From Gammaproteobacteria bacterium UBA6173 (GTDB lineage: Bacteria > Pseudomonadota > Gammaproteobacteria > Pseudomonadales > Pseudohongiellaceae): a DNA stretch of 6,797 nt. This document shows, piece by piece, positions 6,227 through 6,797 of this stretch. The position numbers and the translations under genes are program-made. The stretch is taken from NCBI GenBank assembly GCA_002422225.1, contig DITX01000044.1:9982-16778 (forward strand). The letters run 5' to 3'. Under the pieces are notes generated by a model. The model saw nothing but the letters and a program-made list of their open reading frames with translations, was not told the DNA's origin and made no database searches. The stretch's first letter is position 1, and every line of letters starts with the position of its first letter.

Positions 6227-6594
6227 TCAATTCAGCGGCTTTGAAAAGCGGCTGGATGATACCATCAAGCCTGCAACTGTCAGCGCAATCAAAGCCAACG
6301 CATCAAACTGCAAACTGAAAATATCGGCATCACGCAAAATGATGCCACGGGACAGTCGCATAAAATGAGTGGCCGGCAGCAGTTCCTCAATCCACTATGC
6401 CGGCACCGGCATGGCTTCAAATGGAAACAAAAAACCAACAATAAATTCGATGGCGGCAACACAAACACTGTCATCTGCATGGCCTGCAACTGGCTTTTGG
6501 CGATGGTGGAAATCACCAGTCCCAGCGTCAGGCTGGCGCAAATAAATAGCTGCGCTGCCAGCGCCAGATAATCCAGACGTCCGCGCACCGGCAA
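6227..6594 (-). pseudogene. ABC-2-type transporter permease, decayed C-terminal fragment (left arm)
   Basis: Reading leftward from 6591, the minus strand encodes PVRGRLDYLALAAQLF, then GLVISTIAKSQLQAMQM, typical of the C-terminal half of YhhJ/YbhR-like ABC-2 export permeases (TTG at 6592-6594 is the only nearby start-like codon). Near 6437 one base is missing relative to the right-hand copy. After restoring frame the sequence continues FPFEAMPVPA, an in-frame TAG (6397-6395, where the family usually has Gln, so CAG to TAG is likely), then WIEELLPATHFMRLSRGIIL and a last hydrophobic helix (about FDALALIALTVAGLMVS). It ends at TGA 6229-6227. The MPxPAQWIxxLLPxTHF-R-RGI block is a family signature. 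The N-terminal half is absent, so this is a dead fragment. Its stop lies 34 bases from the convergent malic enzyme stop. Confidence 0.85.
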
Positions 6595-6797
6595 TCTGGT
6601 GTTTGATGTACCGGTGCGCGGACGTCTGGATTATCTGGCGCTGGCAGCGCTGCTATTTATTTGCGCCAGCCTGACGCTGGGACTGGTGATTTCCACCATC
6701 GCCAAAAGCCAGTTGCAGGCCATGCAGATGACAGTGTTTGTGTTGCTGCCATCGATTCTTCTATCGGGGTTTCTATTTCCGTTTGAAGCCATGCCGG
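6406..6797. repeat. Long inverted repeat with 19-nt spacer built from two permease fragments
   Basis: Left arm 6406-6591 is the reverse complement of right arm 6611-6797 (paired positions sum to 13202 near the centre). The spacer is 6592-6610. From the spacer outward, 145 bp carry only two mismatches (6551/6651 and 6455/6747). The outer 41/42 bp then carry ten mismatches and one gap. The right arm is cut by the window edge, so the repeat may extend further. Confidence 0.93.
6590..6797 (+). pseudogene. ABC-2-type transporter permease, N-terminally truncated and open at the window edge (right arm)
   Basis: The plus strand reads GNLVFDVPVRGRLDYLALAA, then FICASLTLGLVISTIAKSQL, and ends PSILLSGFLFPFEAMP at the edge. 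This is the fifth-helix region of an ABC-2 family export permease, with no frameshift or stop. Upstream of 6590 the frame enters the inverted left arm and meets TAA at 6569-6571. No ATG exists; GTG at 6599-6601 is the only start-like codon and would give a protein lacking its first half. The three to four residues in the spacer (NLVFDV) fit the family, so this copy appears to be the native one up to the junction. It is either a real truncated gene or the product of a chimeric join; the sequence beyond the window decides which. Confidence 0.75.

Noticed and set aside
6233..6256. Direct repeat AGCGGCT...AGCGGCT at the permease pseudogene end
   Set aside because: Two seven-base copies only; too short to mean an insertion duplication, and partly coding for the fragment's C-terminus.
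6289..6594. 101-codon minus-strand frame taken as an intact small membrane protein
   Set aside because: Only its first part matches the permease; after about 6437 it is out of frame relative to the family, so the pseudogene call is preferred.
1..6797. CRISPR array, tRNA or rRNA gene
   Set aside because: I saw no regularly spaced repeats, no tRNA cloverleaf with CCA-like end, and no rRNA-like sequence on either strand.

Overview
The window looks like a chromosomal segment of a proteobacterium, most likely a gammaproteobacterium. This is inferred from moderate GC content, a MaeA/SfcA-type NAD malic enzyme, a PycB/OadA-type carboxylase subunit that runs off the left edge, and a secreted DUF2272 protein. 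No rRNA, tRNA or other taxonomic marker is present, so the placement is tentative. Two housekeeping genes of the pyruvate/C4-acid node (the carboxylase subunit on the left, malic enzyme on the right) flank a stretch of small, mobile and decaying DNA.

Layout. 1-1676 (+): 5'-truncated biotin-dependent pyruvate carboxylase subunit B / oxaloacetate decarboxylase alpha subunit, followed by a terminator-like hairpin at 1688-1720. 1730-2415 (-): a vapBC-type toxin-antitoxin operon, an AbrB-fold antitoxin followed by a PIN-domain toxin, converging on the carboxylase gene; inverted repeats in its upstream region are likely operators. About 2640-2986 (+): the C-terminal half of an alpha/beta hydrolase with its Ser, Asp and His region intact but lacking its N-terminal part. 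It joins, in a different frame, the C-terminal tail of an IS630-family transposase (2986-3141). 3142-3408: no gene I can defend. 3409-4431 (+): secreted DUF2272 protein. 4492-6192 (+): complete NAD-dependent malic enzyme.

Right edge (6227-6797). This is the oddest part. Two broken copies of the C-terminal half of an ABC-2-type transporter permease lie head to head as a long inverted repeat with a 19-nt spacer. The left copy (minus strand) carries a frameshift and an amber codon. The right copy (plus strand) reads cleanly but has no start and runs off the window. The arms are nearly identical for 145 bp next to the spacer and then drop abruptly to about 74% identity. That pattern suggests either a real inverted duplication with partial gene conversion, or an assembly/amplification chimera of two related templates.

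I see no convincing undescribed multi-gene system. The best candidates for a second look are the palindromic permease junction, the hydrolase/IS630 fusion point, the nested operators of the vapBC operon, and the Ser-for-Cys pattern in the DUF2272 protein.
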